A stretch of DNA of 64,000 nucleotides from Flavisphingopyxis soli (GCF_007995095.1 NZ_VOPY01000002.1:248001-312000), one strand, 5' to 3'; shown: positions 9,023 to 18,541, counted from the first letter of the stretch. Numbers and translations: made by a program. Notes: generated by a model not told the origin, from the letters alone.

Positions 9023-9964
9023 GTGAACCCGCCTGTCGATCAAGGCAGCGATGCCGAGCTGATCGAGCGTTTCCTCGAGATGATGGCAGCCGAAAAGGGC
9101 TGCGCGCCGAATACGCTGGCGGCCTATCGCAGCGACCTCGAACAGGCGAGCAGACGGCTCGGTGGTCGCTTGGCGAGCGCCGATGGCGAAGCGATCCGTG
9201 CCGTCGTGCAGCATTGGTCGGGGCTCGCTGCCACGACGCTGGCGCGCAAACAATCGGCGCTGCGCAGTTTTTTTAGGTTTCTCGTCGAGGAAACGATGAT
9301 CGGCGAGGACCCGACGCGCACGCTAGCCAGCCCGTCGCGCGGTCGTGCCTTGCCCCGAACACTCGATCGCGCGCAGATCGCGGCGCTGTTCACGCTCGCC
9401 GAAGAGCGCGCTGCAGCACCCGATGCGCGCGCCGCGATCCGGCTGCTGGCGCTGCTCGAACTGCTCTACGGCTCGGGGCTGCGCGCGACCGAACTCGTGT
9501 CACTGCCGCGCCGCGCGATCCGCATCGACCAGCCGTTCATGATCGTTCGCGGCAAGGGCGGGAAGGAGCGTCTCGTCCCTCTGTCCGATCGTGGCCGCGC
9601 GGTCGTCGCACGCTGGCTTGCCTTCGTCCCCGAGGATAGCGCATGGCTGTTCCCGAGCGGGAAGAACCATCTTTCGCGCGTCCGGCTGTTCCAGCTGCTG
9701 CGTGCGCACGCCGCCGATGCGGGCATAGCGCCCGACCGGATCAGCCCGCACGTCCTGCGCCACGCCTTTGCCACGCATCTGCTCGAAGGCGGCGCCGATT
9801 TGCGGGCCTTGCAAGTGATGCTCGGCCATGCCGATATCTCGACGACCGAAATCTATACCCATGTCGATGCCAGCCGATTGATCGAGCTGGTTAATGCGCG
9901 CCATCCGCTCGCCCGGCGCCCCGGTGGTAGCGCGGCGGCAGCGCGGCCCGACCAACCGCGTTGA
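9023..9964 (+). CDS. xerD: Tyrosine recombinase XerD
   Basis: 313 residues from a GTG at 9023. XerD works with XerC at dif to resolve chromosome dimers. The N-terminal SAM-like DNA-binding domain (about 9-95) is followed by the catalytic domain with R154 (GLRATEL), K178 (GKGGKER), H243 and R246 ([17 protein letters not shown]), H269 ([12 protein letters not shown]) and the nucleophile Y278. The full catalytic set and its housekeeping position favour XerD over a phage integrase; XerC cannot be fully excluded without comparison. Its stop overlaps a possible in-frame TTG extension of accA. Confidence 0.92.
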   Translation: MNPPVDQGSDAELIERFLEMMAAEKGCAPNTLAAYRSDLEQASRRLGGRLASADGEAIRAVVQHWSGLAATTLARKQSALRSFFRFLVEETMIGEDPTRTLASPSRGRALPRTLDRAQIAALFTLAEERAAAPDARAAIRLLALLELLYGSGLRATELVSLPRRAIRIDQPFMIVRGKGGKERLVPLSDRGRAVVARWLAFVPEDSAWLFPSGKNHLSRVRLFQLLRAHAADAGIAPDRISPHVLRHAFATHLLEGGADLRALQVMLGHADISTTEIYTHVDASRLIELVNARHPLARRPGGSAAAARPDQPR

Positions 9965-9999
9965 CGAACCGTCGTCCGCGCCCTACCGATCGCGCCGAT

Positions 10000-10950
10000 A
10001 TGGTCAGTTTCCTCGATTTCGAAAAACAGGTGGCGACGCTCGACGAGCGCATCCACGAACTGCGCGCCAGCGCGAGCGACGGTGTCGACATCCAGTCGGA
10101 AATCGACAAGCTCGAGGCCAAGTCGGCCAAGATGTTGTCGGACATCTATCGCAAACTGACGCCGTGGCAGAAGACGCAGGTCGCGCGCCACCCCGAGCGA
10201 CCGCATTTCAAGGATTACGTCGCAGGGATTTTCGAGGATTTCGTGCCGCTCGCGGGCGACCGTGCCTTTGCCGACGATCACGCGATCATCGGCGGGCTGG
10301 CGCGGCTTGGGACCCGCAAGCTGCTCGTCATCGGCCATGAAAAGGGCGATGACACCGCGAGCCGCATCAAGCACAATTTCGGCATGGGCAAGCCTGAGGG
10401 CTATCGCAAGGCGATCCGCCTGATGGAACTCGCCGATCGCTTCGGCCTGCCGGTCGTATCACTGGTCGATACCTCGGGCGCTTTTCCAGGCATCCAGGCC
10501 GAAGAACGCGGCCAGGCCGAGGCGATCGCGCGATCGACGCAGGCGTGCCTCGAGCTTAAGGTCCCAATGATCGCCGCGATCGTCGGCGAAGGCGGCTCGG
10601 GCGGGGCGATCGCGCTTGCCGCAGCCAACCGCGTGCTGATGTTCGAACATGCGGTCTATTCGGTCATTTCGCCCGAAGGTTGTGCCTCGATCCTGTGGCG
10701 TACCGCCGAAAAGGCCGCAGATGCCGCGACCGCGATGCAGGTGACCGCCGACGACCTCAAACGCCTTGGCGTCGTCGATCGCATCGTTCCCGAACCGATC
10801 GGCGGCGCGCATCGCGTCCGCTCGGTCGCGATCGCCGCGCTCAAAAAGGCGCTTGGCGAAGAGCTGAACGATCTGGCCGGCAAGACGCCCGATGCGCTGC
10901 GCACCGAACGCGAGGAAAAATACCTCGCAATGGGGCAATTGGCGGGCTGA
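10000..10950 (+). CDS. accA: Acetyl-CoA carboxylase carboxyltransferase, alpha subunit
   Basis: 316 residues from the ATG at 10000, which gives the canonical start [11 protein letters not shown]; a 13-codon extension from a TTG is possible but unlike the family. AccA with AccD transfers CO2 from carboxybiotin to acetyl-CoA, giving malonyl-CoA for fatty acid synthesis. The crotonase-like core shows [18 protein letters not shown] and [10 protein letters not shown]. It follows xerD closely. The biotin carrier and biotin carboxylase genes are not in the window. Confidence 0.97.
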   Translation: MVSFLDFEKQVATLDERIHELRASASDGVDIQSEIDKLEAKSAKMLSDIYRKLTPWQKTQVARHPERPHFKDYVAGIFEDFVPLAGDRAFADDHAIIGGLARLGTRKLLVIGHEKGDDTASRIKHNFGMGKPEGYRKAIRLMELADRFGLPVVSLVDTSGAFPGIQAEERGQAEAIARSTQACLELKVPMIAAIVGEGGSGGAIALAAANRVLMFEHAVYSVISPEGCASILWRTAEKAADAATAMQVTADDLKRLGVVDRIVPEPIGGAHRVRSVAIAALKKALGEELNDLAGKTPDALRTEREEKYLAMGQLAG

Positions 10951-11044
10951 CATTGCGACGGTCGCCGTTCGACGGAACCCCACCCCTGTTGACGGGTTTA
11001 GCTTTCATAACGGGAAGCTAACGAACCCCCAGGGAGACATTTCA

Positions 11045-12550
11045 ATGAATTGCAAAGCCATCCTGCTCGCATCGGCGACAGCCCTCGCCCTTTCGGGCTG
11101 CACGACGATGGGCAATACCGGGGGCGGCGATGTCGTCGCCGGCCAGTCGGCCCCGATCACCAGCCAGGAACGCGCCGAGGGCGCCAAGAACCACCCCGAG
11201 ATCCTGCAGGAGTTCGGCGGCACCTATCAAGGTTCACAGGCCGCCTATGTCACCCGCGTGGGTCAGAATATCGCGGTCCAGTCGGGTCTGTCGAATTCTG
11301 CTTCGTCGTTTACCGTGTCGCTGCTCAATTCGCCGGTCAACAACGCCTTCGCGATCCCCGGCGGCTATGTCTATGTCACGCGCCAGCTGATGGCGCTGAT
11401 GAACAACGAAGCCGAACTGGCCGGCGTGCTGGGCCATGAGATCGGCCATGTCGCCGCGCGCCATTCGCAAAAGCGCCAGTCGAAGGCGCAGACCAACACC
11501 ATTCTCGGCGTTCTCGGCACCGTCGTGGGCGGACTGCTCGGCAATGCCGGCGGGATTGCCAGCACCGTTGGTGGCCTGCTCCAGAACAACGCGCTGCAGG
11601 TCGCCCAGATCGCGACATTGGGCTATTCGCGCGGCCAGGAACTCGAGGCCGACCGCCTCGGCGTCCAGTATCTCGCGCGCGCCGGTTACGATCCGCGTGC
11701 CTTGTCGACGATGCTCGCCAGCCTTGCTGCGCAGGACGATCTCGAAGCGCGCGTCGCCGGTCGCGATGCGCGTTCGATCCCCGAATGGGCCAGCACCCAC
11801 CCCGATCCGGCGTCACGCGTCGCCGATGCCCAGCGCATCGCGGCGAGCACCGGCGTCACTGGCGGGCGGCTCAATGAAGCCGCGTTCAAGGCGGCGGTCG
11901 ATGGCGTGCTCTATGGCGATGATCCCGCCCAGGGTATCGTCGAAGGCCAGACCTTCCAGCATCCCGATCTGCGCTTCGCCTTCTCGGTGCCGCAGGGTTA
12001 CGGCATGCAGAACGGCACGCAGGCGGTGACGATCAGCGGCCCCAACGGCCAGGCGATGTTCACCACCGCAGGCAGTTATAACGGCAACATGTCCGATTAC
12101 CTGACGCGCGCGCTCAAGGGGATTGCCGGCGACACGCAGCTGCAGGTCGGCCAGGTCAGTCGCACGACGGTCAACGGCTTGCCTGCGTCCTACGTCACCG
12201 CGCGCGCGAATACGCAGTCGGGGGCGGTCGACATCACGATCTTCGCCTATGAATTTTCGAACACAAGCGCGTTCCACTTCGCGACGCTGACCAAGGCGGG
12301 CGATGCAGGCGTGTTCAATTCGATGTTCCAGAGCGTCCGTCGCCTCTCGGCGGCGCAGGCCGCGGCAATCAAGCCGCGCTATATCGATGTCGTGACCGTT
12401 CGTGCGGGTGACACGGTGGCGAGCCTTGCCAACCGCATGGCGTACGACAATTTCCGCACCGAACGTTTCCTGGTGCTCAATCGGTTGAGCGCGAATGCCC
12501 GGCTCAATGTCGGCGATCGGGTCAAAATCGTCGTCAAAGGCAATCGCTGA
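11045..12550 (+). CDS. M48 family metalloprotease lipoprotein with C-terminal LysM-like domain
   Basis: 501 residues from the ATG at 11045, with AGGGAGA upstream. The signal ends in lipobox LSGC (C19), so the protein should be lipid-anchored in the periplasm. The zinc site is HEIGH at 131-135 with the downstream ELEAD at 199-203. The C-terminal 50 residues (VRAGDTVASLANRM ... LNVGDRVKIV) read as a LysM-like peptidoglycan-binding module. Domain order recalls BepA/LoiP-type outer-membrane quality-control proteases, though BepA carries TPRs instead. A bidirectional hairpin follows. Confidence 0.92.
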   Translation: MNCKAILLASATALALSGCTTMGNTGGGDVVAGQSAPITSQERAEGAKNHPEILQEFGGTYQGSQAAYVTRVGQNIAVQSGLSNSASSFTVSLLNSPVNNAFAIPGGYVYVTRQLMALMNNEAELAGVLGHEIGHVAARHSQKRQSKAQTNTILGVLGTVVGGLLGNAGGIASTVGGLLQNNALQVAQIATLGYSRGQELEADRLGVQYLARAGYDPRALSTMLASLAAQDDLEARVAGRDARSIPEWASTHPDPASRVADAQRIAASTGVTGGRLNEAAFKAAVDGVLYGDDPAQGIVEGQTFQHPDLRFAFSVPQGYGMQNGTQAVTISGPNGQAMFTTAGSYNGNMSDYLTRALKGIAGDTQLQVGQVSRTTVNGLPASYVTARANTQSGAVDITIFAYEFSNTSAFHFATLTKAGDAGVFNSMFQSVRRLSAAQAAAIKPRYIDVVTVRAGDTVASLANRMAYDNFRTERFLVLNRLSANARLNVGDRVKIVVKGNR

Positions 12551-12594
12551 GGCAAAGATGCGCCGATCGCGATCGCAAACGGCGCGCATGAAAG

Positions 12595-12619
12595 AGGGCG
12601 GTGGAAGGTCCACCGCCCT
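12595..12619. terminator. Convergent hairpin between M48 protease and Flp pilins
   Basis: A perfect 11-bp stem (12595-12605 with 12609-12619) around a 3-nt loop. It lies between the convergent M48 protease and pilin genes, so it can end transcription in both directions. The T-tracts are short, which makes it a weak intrinsic terminator. Confidence 0.6.
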
Positions 12620-12667
12620 TGTCCAGATCTGACGTCGCGTTCTCGCTCTCGCGAGAGGCGTCGCTGA

Positions 12668-12832
12668 TTACTGGTTCATTGCCGTCGAGGCGTTCGTGAA
12701 CGTGCCCTTGACGCTCGTGCCGACAGCCTGGAACGCGGTGATGCCTGCGACGGCGATCAGTGCGGCAATCAGGCCATATTCGATGGCGGTCGCGGCTTTG
12801 GTGTCGCGGATCATGGTTTTCAAAAATTTCAT
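12668..12832 (-). CDS. Flp-family type IVb pilin
   Basis: 54 residues from the ATG at 12832 (AGGAGA upstream). It has the class III prepilin pattern: a short basic leader (MKFLKTMIRDTKA) before ATAIEYGLIAALIAVAGI, a hydrophobic polymerisation helix with the conserved Glu-Tyr. The residue at -1 is Ala rather than the usual Gly. No tad/cpa assembly gene is in the window, so it is an orphan pilin relying on a distant machinery. It follows a second pilin by 92 bp. Confidence 0.88.
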   Translation of the reverse strand: MKFLKTMIRDTKAATAIEYGLIAALIAVAGITAFQAVGTSVKGTFTNASTAMNQ

Positions 12833-12924
12833 TTTTGGTCTCCTGAGGTTTCTAGCTTCTACCCGGCTGACCAAAAGGTTTTCGGCCAACGATCAAGGCT
12901 TATGGGAAAACCCTTTTCAAAAGA

Positions 12925-13098
12925 TTAATTCATCGCCTTGGTGGACTCGGTTTCGATCGTATTCCACTTGGTCGAAGTCGAATCGGCGATGGCGGTGAAC
13001 GCGCCGATGCATCCGACCGCGATGAACGCAGCGATAAGACCGTATTCGATTGCCGTAGCAGCGGTTTCCGACCGAAACAGGCCAACTATCTTGGTCAT
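12925..13098 (-). CDS. Flp-family type IVb pilin
   Basis: 57 residues from the ATG at 13098 with AAGGGA upstream. It has a leader MTKIVGLFRSETA followed by ATAIEYGLIAAFIAVGCIGAF, with the same Ala at -1 as its neighbour. The C-terminal half diverges strongly from the other pilin, so the two are not a recent tandem copy. Flp pilins form thin adhesive bundles in surface attachment. The pair is probably transcribed leftward from the gap before the Nudix gene. Confidence 0.88.
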   Translation of the reverse strand: MTKIVGLFRSETAATAIEYGLIAAFIAVGCIGAFTAIADSTSTKWNTIETESTKAMN

Positions 13099-13205
13099 GA
13101 TGGCGGGTCCCTTGAATGGAGCTGTAGTATCCAAAGGCGATTGATATGATGGATTTCGGTTAATTTATTATGAGGCACAGTCACATTTCCAATAGGTGTC
13201 CCATT

Positions 13206-13601
13206 ATGATCGTGGCGGCTGCGGCCTTGCCGGGAGAGGGCGGCCGCTGGCTGCTCCAGAAACGTCCGGCAGGTGGTGACATGGCGGGTTTGTGGGAATT
13301 TCCGGGGGGCAAGGTCGAAGCAGACGAAGGCCCGGTCGATGCGCTGATCCGCGAATTGCACGAGGAATTGGGGATCGGGATCGCGGCGCGCGATGTTGCG
13401 CCGCTGACCTTTGCCAGCGGGCTGGCGGGCCCGCGCGACTTGCTGCTCTTGCTCTACCATGTGGCGACCTGGAGCGGCGACGTTACTGCGCTGCATGCCG
13501 ATGAAATAGGCTGGTTCGACACCGCCTCGATCGCGCGCCTGGCGATGCCGCCGATCGACTATCTCCTGCTTGACAGCCTGCGCGAACGATCGCGGGGCTA
13601 A
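13206..13601 (+). CDS. mutT: Nudix hydrolase, MutT-like (8-oxo-dGTP diphosphatase)
   Basis: 131 residues from the ATG at 13206; an in-frame ATG 36 nt earlier has no ribosome-binding site. The Nudix box is intact: G(5)E(7)REL-EELGI in GKVEADEGPVDALIRELHEELGI (longer motif, about residues 34-56). It starts MIVAAAALPGEGGRWLLQKRP, the MutT-like fold that removes oxidised dGTP from the nucleotide pool. Substrate is inferred from overall MutT similarity. It converges with the methyltransferase-like gene, 4 nt apart. Confidence 0.85.
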   Translation: MIVAAAALPGEGGRWLLQKRPAGGDMAGLWEFPGGKVEADEGPVDALIRELHEELGIGIAARDVAPLTFASGLAGPRDLLLLLYHVATWSGDVTALHADEIGWFDTASIARLAMPPIDYLLLDSLRERSRG

Positions 13602-13605
13602 GCCG

Positions 13606-14424
13606 TCAGGGCTTGCTCGAGAGCGCGTCGCGCAACGACACTTTCGCGCTGCCACGACGTGCGGGCACGGGCTGCGAGGCATCGGGCGCCCAGCCGGTGA
13701 AATGCACCAGCGTCATGGTTTCGACGACCTGCCCGGTCTCGTCGCGCGCCGCCTCGAATGCCGTCTCGGCCCGGGCCACTGCGGAGCGGTCGAGCGCAGC
13801 GACGGGCCCGGCGAGGACATTAGTCAGGCCCGATCCGCGCAGGTCGCCGATCAGGCGGTCGAAGCTGCGATAGCGCAAGACGATGTCGTCGCGATCGATG
13901 ACGGGAAGCGCGATGCCCGCGCGTTGCAACAGGTCGCCCATCGCGCGAACATCGACCTGCGGATGAAGCCGCACACGCGGGGTCTCGCCATCGGCGGCCG
14001 CCATGATGCGCCGGAGCGCGGGCAGGCTTCCCGCGCCCCAGAAGGCACCCATGATCATCCCGTCGGGGCGCAGCAGGCGACGGCAGCGGACCAGCGCCCC
14101 GGGGATGTCGGCGAGACTTTCCAGCCCGCCGGGCCACAGGATGCAGTCGAGCGGCGTCGCGCCTGTCTCGCGGTCAGCAAAGAGGCCGATCGCATCGATC
14201 GCTTCGAGCCGGAAGCCCAGCTGCTTCGACAGCGCGGCGGCCTCGTCGGGCGAACGATCGACCAGCAGGCCGGTCTCGAACCGGCGCGTGACATCGTCGA
14301 GCCGTTCGACGACCGCACCAAGAACGAGATCGGCGAGAAACCCCGTGCCGCTCCGCCGCGCGCGTTCGCGGCGTAGGGCCAGGCGATCGGTATCGAATAT
14401 CTCTGGAACGGCCGGGCTGGTCAT
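13606..14424 (-). CDS. BioC/NDUFAF5-like methyltransferase-fold protein with degenerate SAM motif
   Basis: 272 residues from the ATG at 14424 (an ATG at 14469 is also in frame but overlaps the divergent comF start). Its order of motifs and the opening IFDTDRLALRRERARR resemble the NDUFAF5/BioC group. Where these enzymes carry the glycine-rich SAM-binding motif it reads GLLVDRSPDEAA, so SAM binding is doubtful. NDUFAF5 itself hydroxylates an Arg of complex I rather than methylating. Known in the family: assembly factor or methyltransferase; inferred here: a non-classical family member. Confidence 0.7.
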   Translation of the reverse strand: MTSPAVPEIFDTDRLALRRERARRSGTGFLADLVLGAVVERLDDVTRRFETGLLVDRSPDEAAALSKQLGFRLEAIDAIGLFADRETGATPLDCILWPGGLESLADIPGALVRCRRLLRPDGMIMGAFWGAGSLPALRRIMAAADGETPRVRLHPQVDVRAMGDLLQRAGIALPVIDRDDIVLRYRSFDRLIGDLRGSGLTNVLAGPVAALDRSAVARAETAFEAARDETGQVVETMTLVHFTGWAPDASQPVPARRGSAKVSLRDALSSKP

Positions 14425-14467
14425 GCGGGCGCTTGTGCCGCGAGATGGCCGATGCCACAAGTCTGCC

Positions 14468-15241
14468 ATGGCGGGCCCGCTCGCATTGCTGACTAGCCTC
14501 GTGCAACCAGCGCTCGATTACGCGCTACCGCCGCGTTGTCCCGCATGCGGCGAGATTGTCGACGGCGACCGGCGCCTCTGTCTCGCTTGCTGGAGCGCGA
14601 TCGATTTCTTTTCCCCGCCCTGGTGCGCGTCCTGTCACCTGCCATTTGCGTTCGACCGCGGCGCGGGGGCGCAGTGCGCGCAATGCCTCGCCGCGCCACC
14701 CGATCACGACGGTGTTCTGGCGGCATTCGCTTATGGCGAGATTGCGCGCACGCTTGCGCTGCGGCTCAAATACGGCCGGCGGATCGGCCTCGCCCGTTTG
14801 GCCGCCGACCATATCGCGCGCAACCTGCCCGACGACATGGACGGCTGGACGATCGTCCCGGTTCCGCTCCATCGCTGGCGGCTGTGGTCGCGCGGTTTCA
14901 ATCAATCGATGCTGATCGCCCGTCAGATCGGCCACGACCGGGGGCTTCGCGTCAACGCGGACTGGATCACGCGGGTCAAGCCGACGCCGCCGCTCAGGGG
15001 CCTTGGCAAATCGGCGCGCGCCAAGCAGATGCGCGGCGCCTTTGCCGTTCCGGCAGATGTTCGCGCGGCGGTGCGTGGCGCGCGGATCCTGCTCGTCGAT
15101 GATGTCTATGCCAGTGGCGCGACGTCGGGGGCGATCGCCCGCACGCTCAAGCGGGCCGGCGCGCACAGCGTTGTCGTGGCGTGCTGGTCGCGCGTCGTGC
15201 ACGACGATGATCGCGAGAGCGAGCGCGACCAGGCGCATTGA
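14468..15241 (+). CDS. comF: ComF family phosphoribosyltransferase-like protein
   Basis: 257 residues. Four CxxC-like pairs (CPAC, CLAC, CASC, CAQC) in the first 75 residues form zinc ribbons, and the C-terminal PRPP-binding loop ILLVDDVYASGAT marks a type I phosphoribosyltransferase fold. ComF proteins are needed for natural transformation in several bacteria, acting near DNA uptake and PriA. The ATG at 14468 shares a CCATGG palindrome with a possible start of the divergent gene. Glutaredoxin follows 54 bp downstream. Confidence 0.92.
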   Translation: MAGPLALLTSLVQPALDYALPPRCPACGEIVDGDRRLCLACWSAIDFFSPPWCASCHLPFAFDRGAGAQCAQCLAAPPDHDGVLAAFAYGEIARTLALRLKYGRRIGLARLAADHIARNLPDDMDGWTIVPVPLHRWRLWSRGFNQSMLIARQIGHDRGLRVNADWITRVKPTPPLRGLGKSARAKQMRGAFAVPADVRAAVRGARILLVDDVYASGATSGAIARTLKRAGAHSVVVACWSRVVHDDDRESERDQAH

Positions 15242-15295
15242 CTAAATCGGCGATCATTCCGATATGGAGCTCAGGGAAAAAACAAGGATTTCAAT

Positions 15296-15571
15296 GTGCC
15301 GGCCAAGGTTGAAATATATAGCAAATGGGGCTGCGGCTATTGCGTGCGCGCCAAGGCGCTGCTCGATCGCAAGGGCATCGCCTACGACGAGTATGACGTA
15401 ACGATGGGCGGCGACCGCTTGGCCGAAATGCGTGATCGCGCCCCGTTCGCGCGCACAGTGCCGCAAATCTTCATTGGCGATCGTGGTATTGGCGGCAGCG
15501 ACGAACTCGCCCAGCTCGACCGTTCGGGCGCGCTCGACGATATGCTTTCGGATACCGAAAATCCGGACTGA
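15296..15571 (+). CDS. grxC: Glutaredoxin 3
   Basis: 91 residues from a GTG at 15296 with AAGGA 8 nt upstream; an ATG two bases earlier is out of frame. It has the dithiol active site CGYC at 13-16, the cis-proline loop TVPQIFIGD and the GSH-binding GGSDEL. It reduces disulfides and glutathione mixed disulfides in the cytoplasm. It follows comF as in many sphingomonads. Confidence 0.95.
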   Translation: MPAKVEIYSKWGCGYCVRAKALLDRKGIAYDEYDVTMGGDRLAEMRDRAPFARTVPQIFIGDRGIGGSDELAQLDRSGALDDMLSDTENPD

Positions 15572-15647
15572 GCGCGGCCCGCGCCTCATTTGTCAAATTG
15601 ACGCACCTCGCGCCGCGATAGTAGGGGCAGGGCAGGGGATCGTTCCC

Positions 15648-15724
15648 GCGCCCGTAGCTCAGTCGGATAGAGCATCGGATTCCTAATCCGGAGGCCACAG
15701 GTTCGAATCCTGTCGGGCGCACCA
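15648..15724 (+). tRNA. tRNA-Arg (anticodon CCT)
   Basis: 77 nt including an encoded CCA. Seven-base acceptor stem GCGCCCG/CGGGCGC, D arm with GCTC...GAGC, anticodon loop TTCCTAA reading AGG codons, variable loop, and T arm ACAGG-TTCGAAT-CCTGT. All stems pair. A decayed copy of its 3' part occurs at 35125-35147. Confidence 0.97.
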
Positions 15725-15949
15725 TTCGCGGCAAAAAGGCGGGATCAGGGTGTCGGACCGGTGAGCCAGGCCCCGTCTCGACGTGGCGGATGCGCTACAC
15801 GACGCAATAAACCGCGCATTGTGCCGATGCTTTCGATTGACAGCGACTCTGCGACGTGATTTTTGTGCCGTAATTGCTTCAACGCGCGGAACAGCGCGGT
15901 TCGGATAATGGCCGGCTTCATCAGAATCGGCACTTGGAGGGGAAATTTC

Positions 15950-18541
15950 ATGCGTATTGTTCACGGACTTCTGGCGTCGGCGGCATTTATCGTCGCTCCC
16001 GCCGCGGCTTTTGCCCAGGATACGGCGCAGGAGCAGCAGGAAGACACGGTCGGCGTCGCACCCGATGCCGGTGCCGACAGCTATGGCGATGACATCATCG
16101 TTACCGCTACGCGGCGCAACCAGATTGCCCAGGACGTGCCGATCGCGGTTACCGTGGTGGGCGGCGAACAACTCGAAAATGCCGGCGTCGTCGATATTCG
16201 CGGCGTGCGCCAGCTGACCCCGAGCCTCCAGGCGACCACTGGCCAGTCGTCGGCCACCGGCGTCGTCCTGTCGATCCGCGGCATCGGTACCGCCGGCGAC
16301 AACCCCGGTTTCGAACCTGCGGTCGGCGTCTTCGTCGATGGCGTCTTCCGTGCCCGTGCAGGCCTGGCGCTTGCCGAACTGCCGCCGGTCGATCGAGTCG
16401 AAGTGCTGCGCGGTCCGCAAGGAACGCTGTTCGGTCGCAACACGTCGGCCGGCGCACTCAGCATCACGACGAAGGGCCCGGCTTTCACGCTCGGCGGTTA
16501 TGGCGAGGTGACCTACGGAAATTATGACAATATCGAGGTCAAGGCCGGCGTAACCGGCCCGATCTCGCAAACCTTCGCGGTGCGTCTCGACGGCGGCTAT
16601 CACAAGCGCGACGGCTATATCCAGGACGTCAACTCGGATCGCTCGATCAACAATCTCGATCGCTATTTCGTCCGCGCACAGGGTCTGTACGAAAACGAGA
16701 ACCTGTCGGTTCGCCTGATCGGCGACTATTACAAGACCGACGAAAATTGCTGTGGCGCGATCCAGGTCACCAACGGCCAAACGACGCCCGCGGTTCAGTT
16801 CCTCGCCAGCCTCGGCGGCAATGTCGGCTATCCGACCGACCTTGATCCGAGCAAGCGCCGGATGGCAATTTCGCCCAACCGCGCGTTCACCGAAAAGGTC
16901 GAAGAATATGGTGCGTCGGGCGAAATCAATTACGATTTCGGCGGCGTCAAGCTGACCAGCATCACCGCCTATCGCGACTGGAAGGCGCTGCGCGACCAGG
17001 ATATCGATTTCTCAGGGCTGGATCGCGCCTATCGCGAAGATTACAAGACGACGCTGCGCGACATCACGCAGGAAATCCGCCTCCAGGGTAAGGCATTGAA
17101 CGACCGGCTCGACTGGCTGGTCGGCGGCTTCTATCTCAACGAGAAGATGACGCTGCGCGATACCATCCGCTTCGGCACCCAGGCTGATCAGTATGTCGAT
17201 GCCCTGCTTGCGGGTGCGACCGCCAACCCGGCCAACCCGTTTGCGCCGAATGGTTATTCGCTGTTCGGCTCGCTCCCCGGCCGCCCGTTTTTCGGCACCT
17301 ATCTGACCAATCCGTTCGTCAATCCTTCGGCGGCGCTGGTCAACGGGCTGATCGCCAGCATCCCTGGCTCGGCGGCGCAGTTCGCGACCCCCTTGCCGAG
17401 CAATGTCGGCGCGGGTCAGAACAACGACGATTACACCGTCGATACCAACGCCTTCGCGATCTTCACGCATAACATCGTGCAGCTCACCGATCAGCTGTCG
17501 CTGACGCTCGGCCTGCGGTTCAACCATGAAACCAAGTCGATCAACGCGAACCTCAACGCCGTCAACCCGGGGTGTTCGGCACTTCTGCCCGGCGGCAGCT
17601 CGAGTGTATTCGGTGCGGTGCTTGCCAGCCAGCCGTCGCTTGACGGCATCCGCTTGCTAATCTGCAATCCCACGGTGAATCCGGAATTCAACGGCGTCTA
17701 TAACGGTGACCGGTCGGAGAACGAGTTCACCGGCACCGCCAAGCTGGCGTTCAAGATCACGCCCGACGTGCTGTTGTACGGCGGCTATGATCGCGGCTTC
17801 AAATCGGGCGGCTACAACCTCGATCGCGGTACGTTCGATTCGGCGTACTTCGGGGGTAACGGGGCGCAGATTTCGGATCTCGAATTCGGGGCCGAAAAGG
17901 TCAATGCCTATGAAATCGGACTCAAGACCAATTTCAGCCGGGCCTTCACCTTCAACGTCACCGGCTTCTATCAGGATTTCTCGGGGTATCAGAGCCTGCG
18001 GTTCGAGGGCAGCAGCTTCGTTGTCCGCCAGTTCAAGGAGGTCATCTCGAAGGGCGTCGAACTCGAATCGATCATCCGTCCGGTCAGCAACTTCATCGTC
18101 CAGCTGGGCTATACCTATCTCGACGCGAAGATTAACGATCCGCTGGCGCCCGATAACGGTCAGCAGCTGACCAACCAGCCGCGCCATGTGCTGACCGGCG
18201 GTCTCACCTGGACGCCGCGCCTTACCGACAGTGTCGGTGCGCTTGTCCACGTCGATTTCCGCCAGAACAGCGATTCGAACACGATCAACGATCCGACCAT
18301 TCCGATTCCGGGCAACGCCCTGGGCGCGCCGGCAACGACGAACGATGGCTATGGCATCGCCAATGCGCGCGTCGGGCTGAATTTCGCCGACAACCGGTTC
18401 GGGGTCGAAGCGTTCGTCGAGAACATCTTCAACACCTATTACAACATCACGTCGTTCCCCGTGCCCGAGCAGACGGGGACCTTCGCGGTCTATCCCTCGC
18501 CGCCGCGCTTCTACGGGATCAAGGTGCGCGCCAGCTTCTGA
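15950..18541 (+). CDS. TonB-dependent outer-membrane receptor
   Basis: 863 residues from the ATG at 15950 (GGAGGGG upstream). A signal peptide ends near AFA at residue 22; the motif DDIIVTATR at 47-55 is the TonB-box/plug start; LRGPQGTLFGRN near 153 is the plug consensus; and the chain ends ...VRASF, a C-terminal Phe for barrel insertion. It imports a scarce ligand using TonB energy. The type with SITTKGP and no siderophore genes nearby is the IroN/CirA-like sphingomonad class that often handles sugars, aromatics or metals; the substrate cannot be read from context. A terminator follows. Confidence 0.93.
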   Translation: MRIVHGLLASAAFIVAPAAAFAQDTAQEQQEDTVGVAPDAGADSYGDDIIVTATRRNQIAQDVPIAVTVVGGEQLENAGVVDIRGVRQLTPSLQATTGQSSATGVVLSIRGIGTAGDNPGFEPAVGVFVDGVFRARAGLALAELPPVDRVEVLRGPQGTLFGRNTSAGALSITTKGPAFTLGGYGEVTYGNYDNIEVKAGVTGPISQTFAVRLDGGYHKRDGYIQDVNSDRSINNLDRYFVRAQGLYENENLSVRLIGDYYKTDENCCGAIQVTNGQTTPAVQFLASLGGNVGYPTDLDPSKRRMAISPNRAFTEKVEEYGASGEINYDFGGVKLTSITAYRDWKALRDQDIDFSGLDRAYREDYKTTLRDITQEIRLQGKALNDRLDWLVGGFYLNEKMTLRDTIRFGTQADQYVDALLAGATANPANPFAPNGYSLFGSLPGRPFFGTYLTNPFVNPSAALVNGLIASIPGSAAQFATPLPSNVGAGQNNDDYTVDTNAFAIFTHNIVQLTDQLSLTLGLRFNHETKSINANLNAVNPGCSALLPGGSSSVFGAVLASQPSLDGIRLLICNPTVNPEFNGVYNGDRSENEFTGTAKLAFKITPDVLLYGGYDRGFKSGGYNLDRGTFDSAYFGGNGAQISDLEFGAEKVNAYEIGLKTNFSRAFTFNVTGFYQDFSGYQSLRFEGSSFVVRQFKEVISKGVELESIIRPVSNFIVQLGYTYLDAKINDPLAPDNGQQLTNQPRHVLTGGLTWTPRLTDSVGALVHVDFRQNSDSNTINDPTIPIPGNALGAPATTNDGYGIANARVGLNFADNRFGVEAFVENIFNTYYNITSFPVPEQTGTFAVYPSPPRFYGIKVRASF

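Noticed and set aside
7682-9253. 523-codon minus-strand frame opposite the 604-residue protein and xerD
   Set aside because: Arg/Asp/Gly-rich translation typical of antisense GC-rich DNA; it runs across two same-strand genes that have clear spacing and, for xerD, intact catalytic residues.
9023-9964. Tyrosine recombinase as a phage or island integrase
   Set aside because: Full XerD-like length and motifs, housekeeping neighbours (accA), and no tRNA or other mobile genes beside it.
15683-16780. Minus-strand frame ending in a peptide like QDSNLWPPD across tRNA-Arg
   Set aside because: A well-known false translation of tRNA genes; the rest is antisense to the TonB receptor.
15950-18541. TonB receptor assigned to a named siderophore
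   Set aside because: No biosynthesis, ABC uptake or regulator genes are adjacent, and the plug and barrel do not give the ligand by eye.
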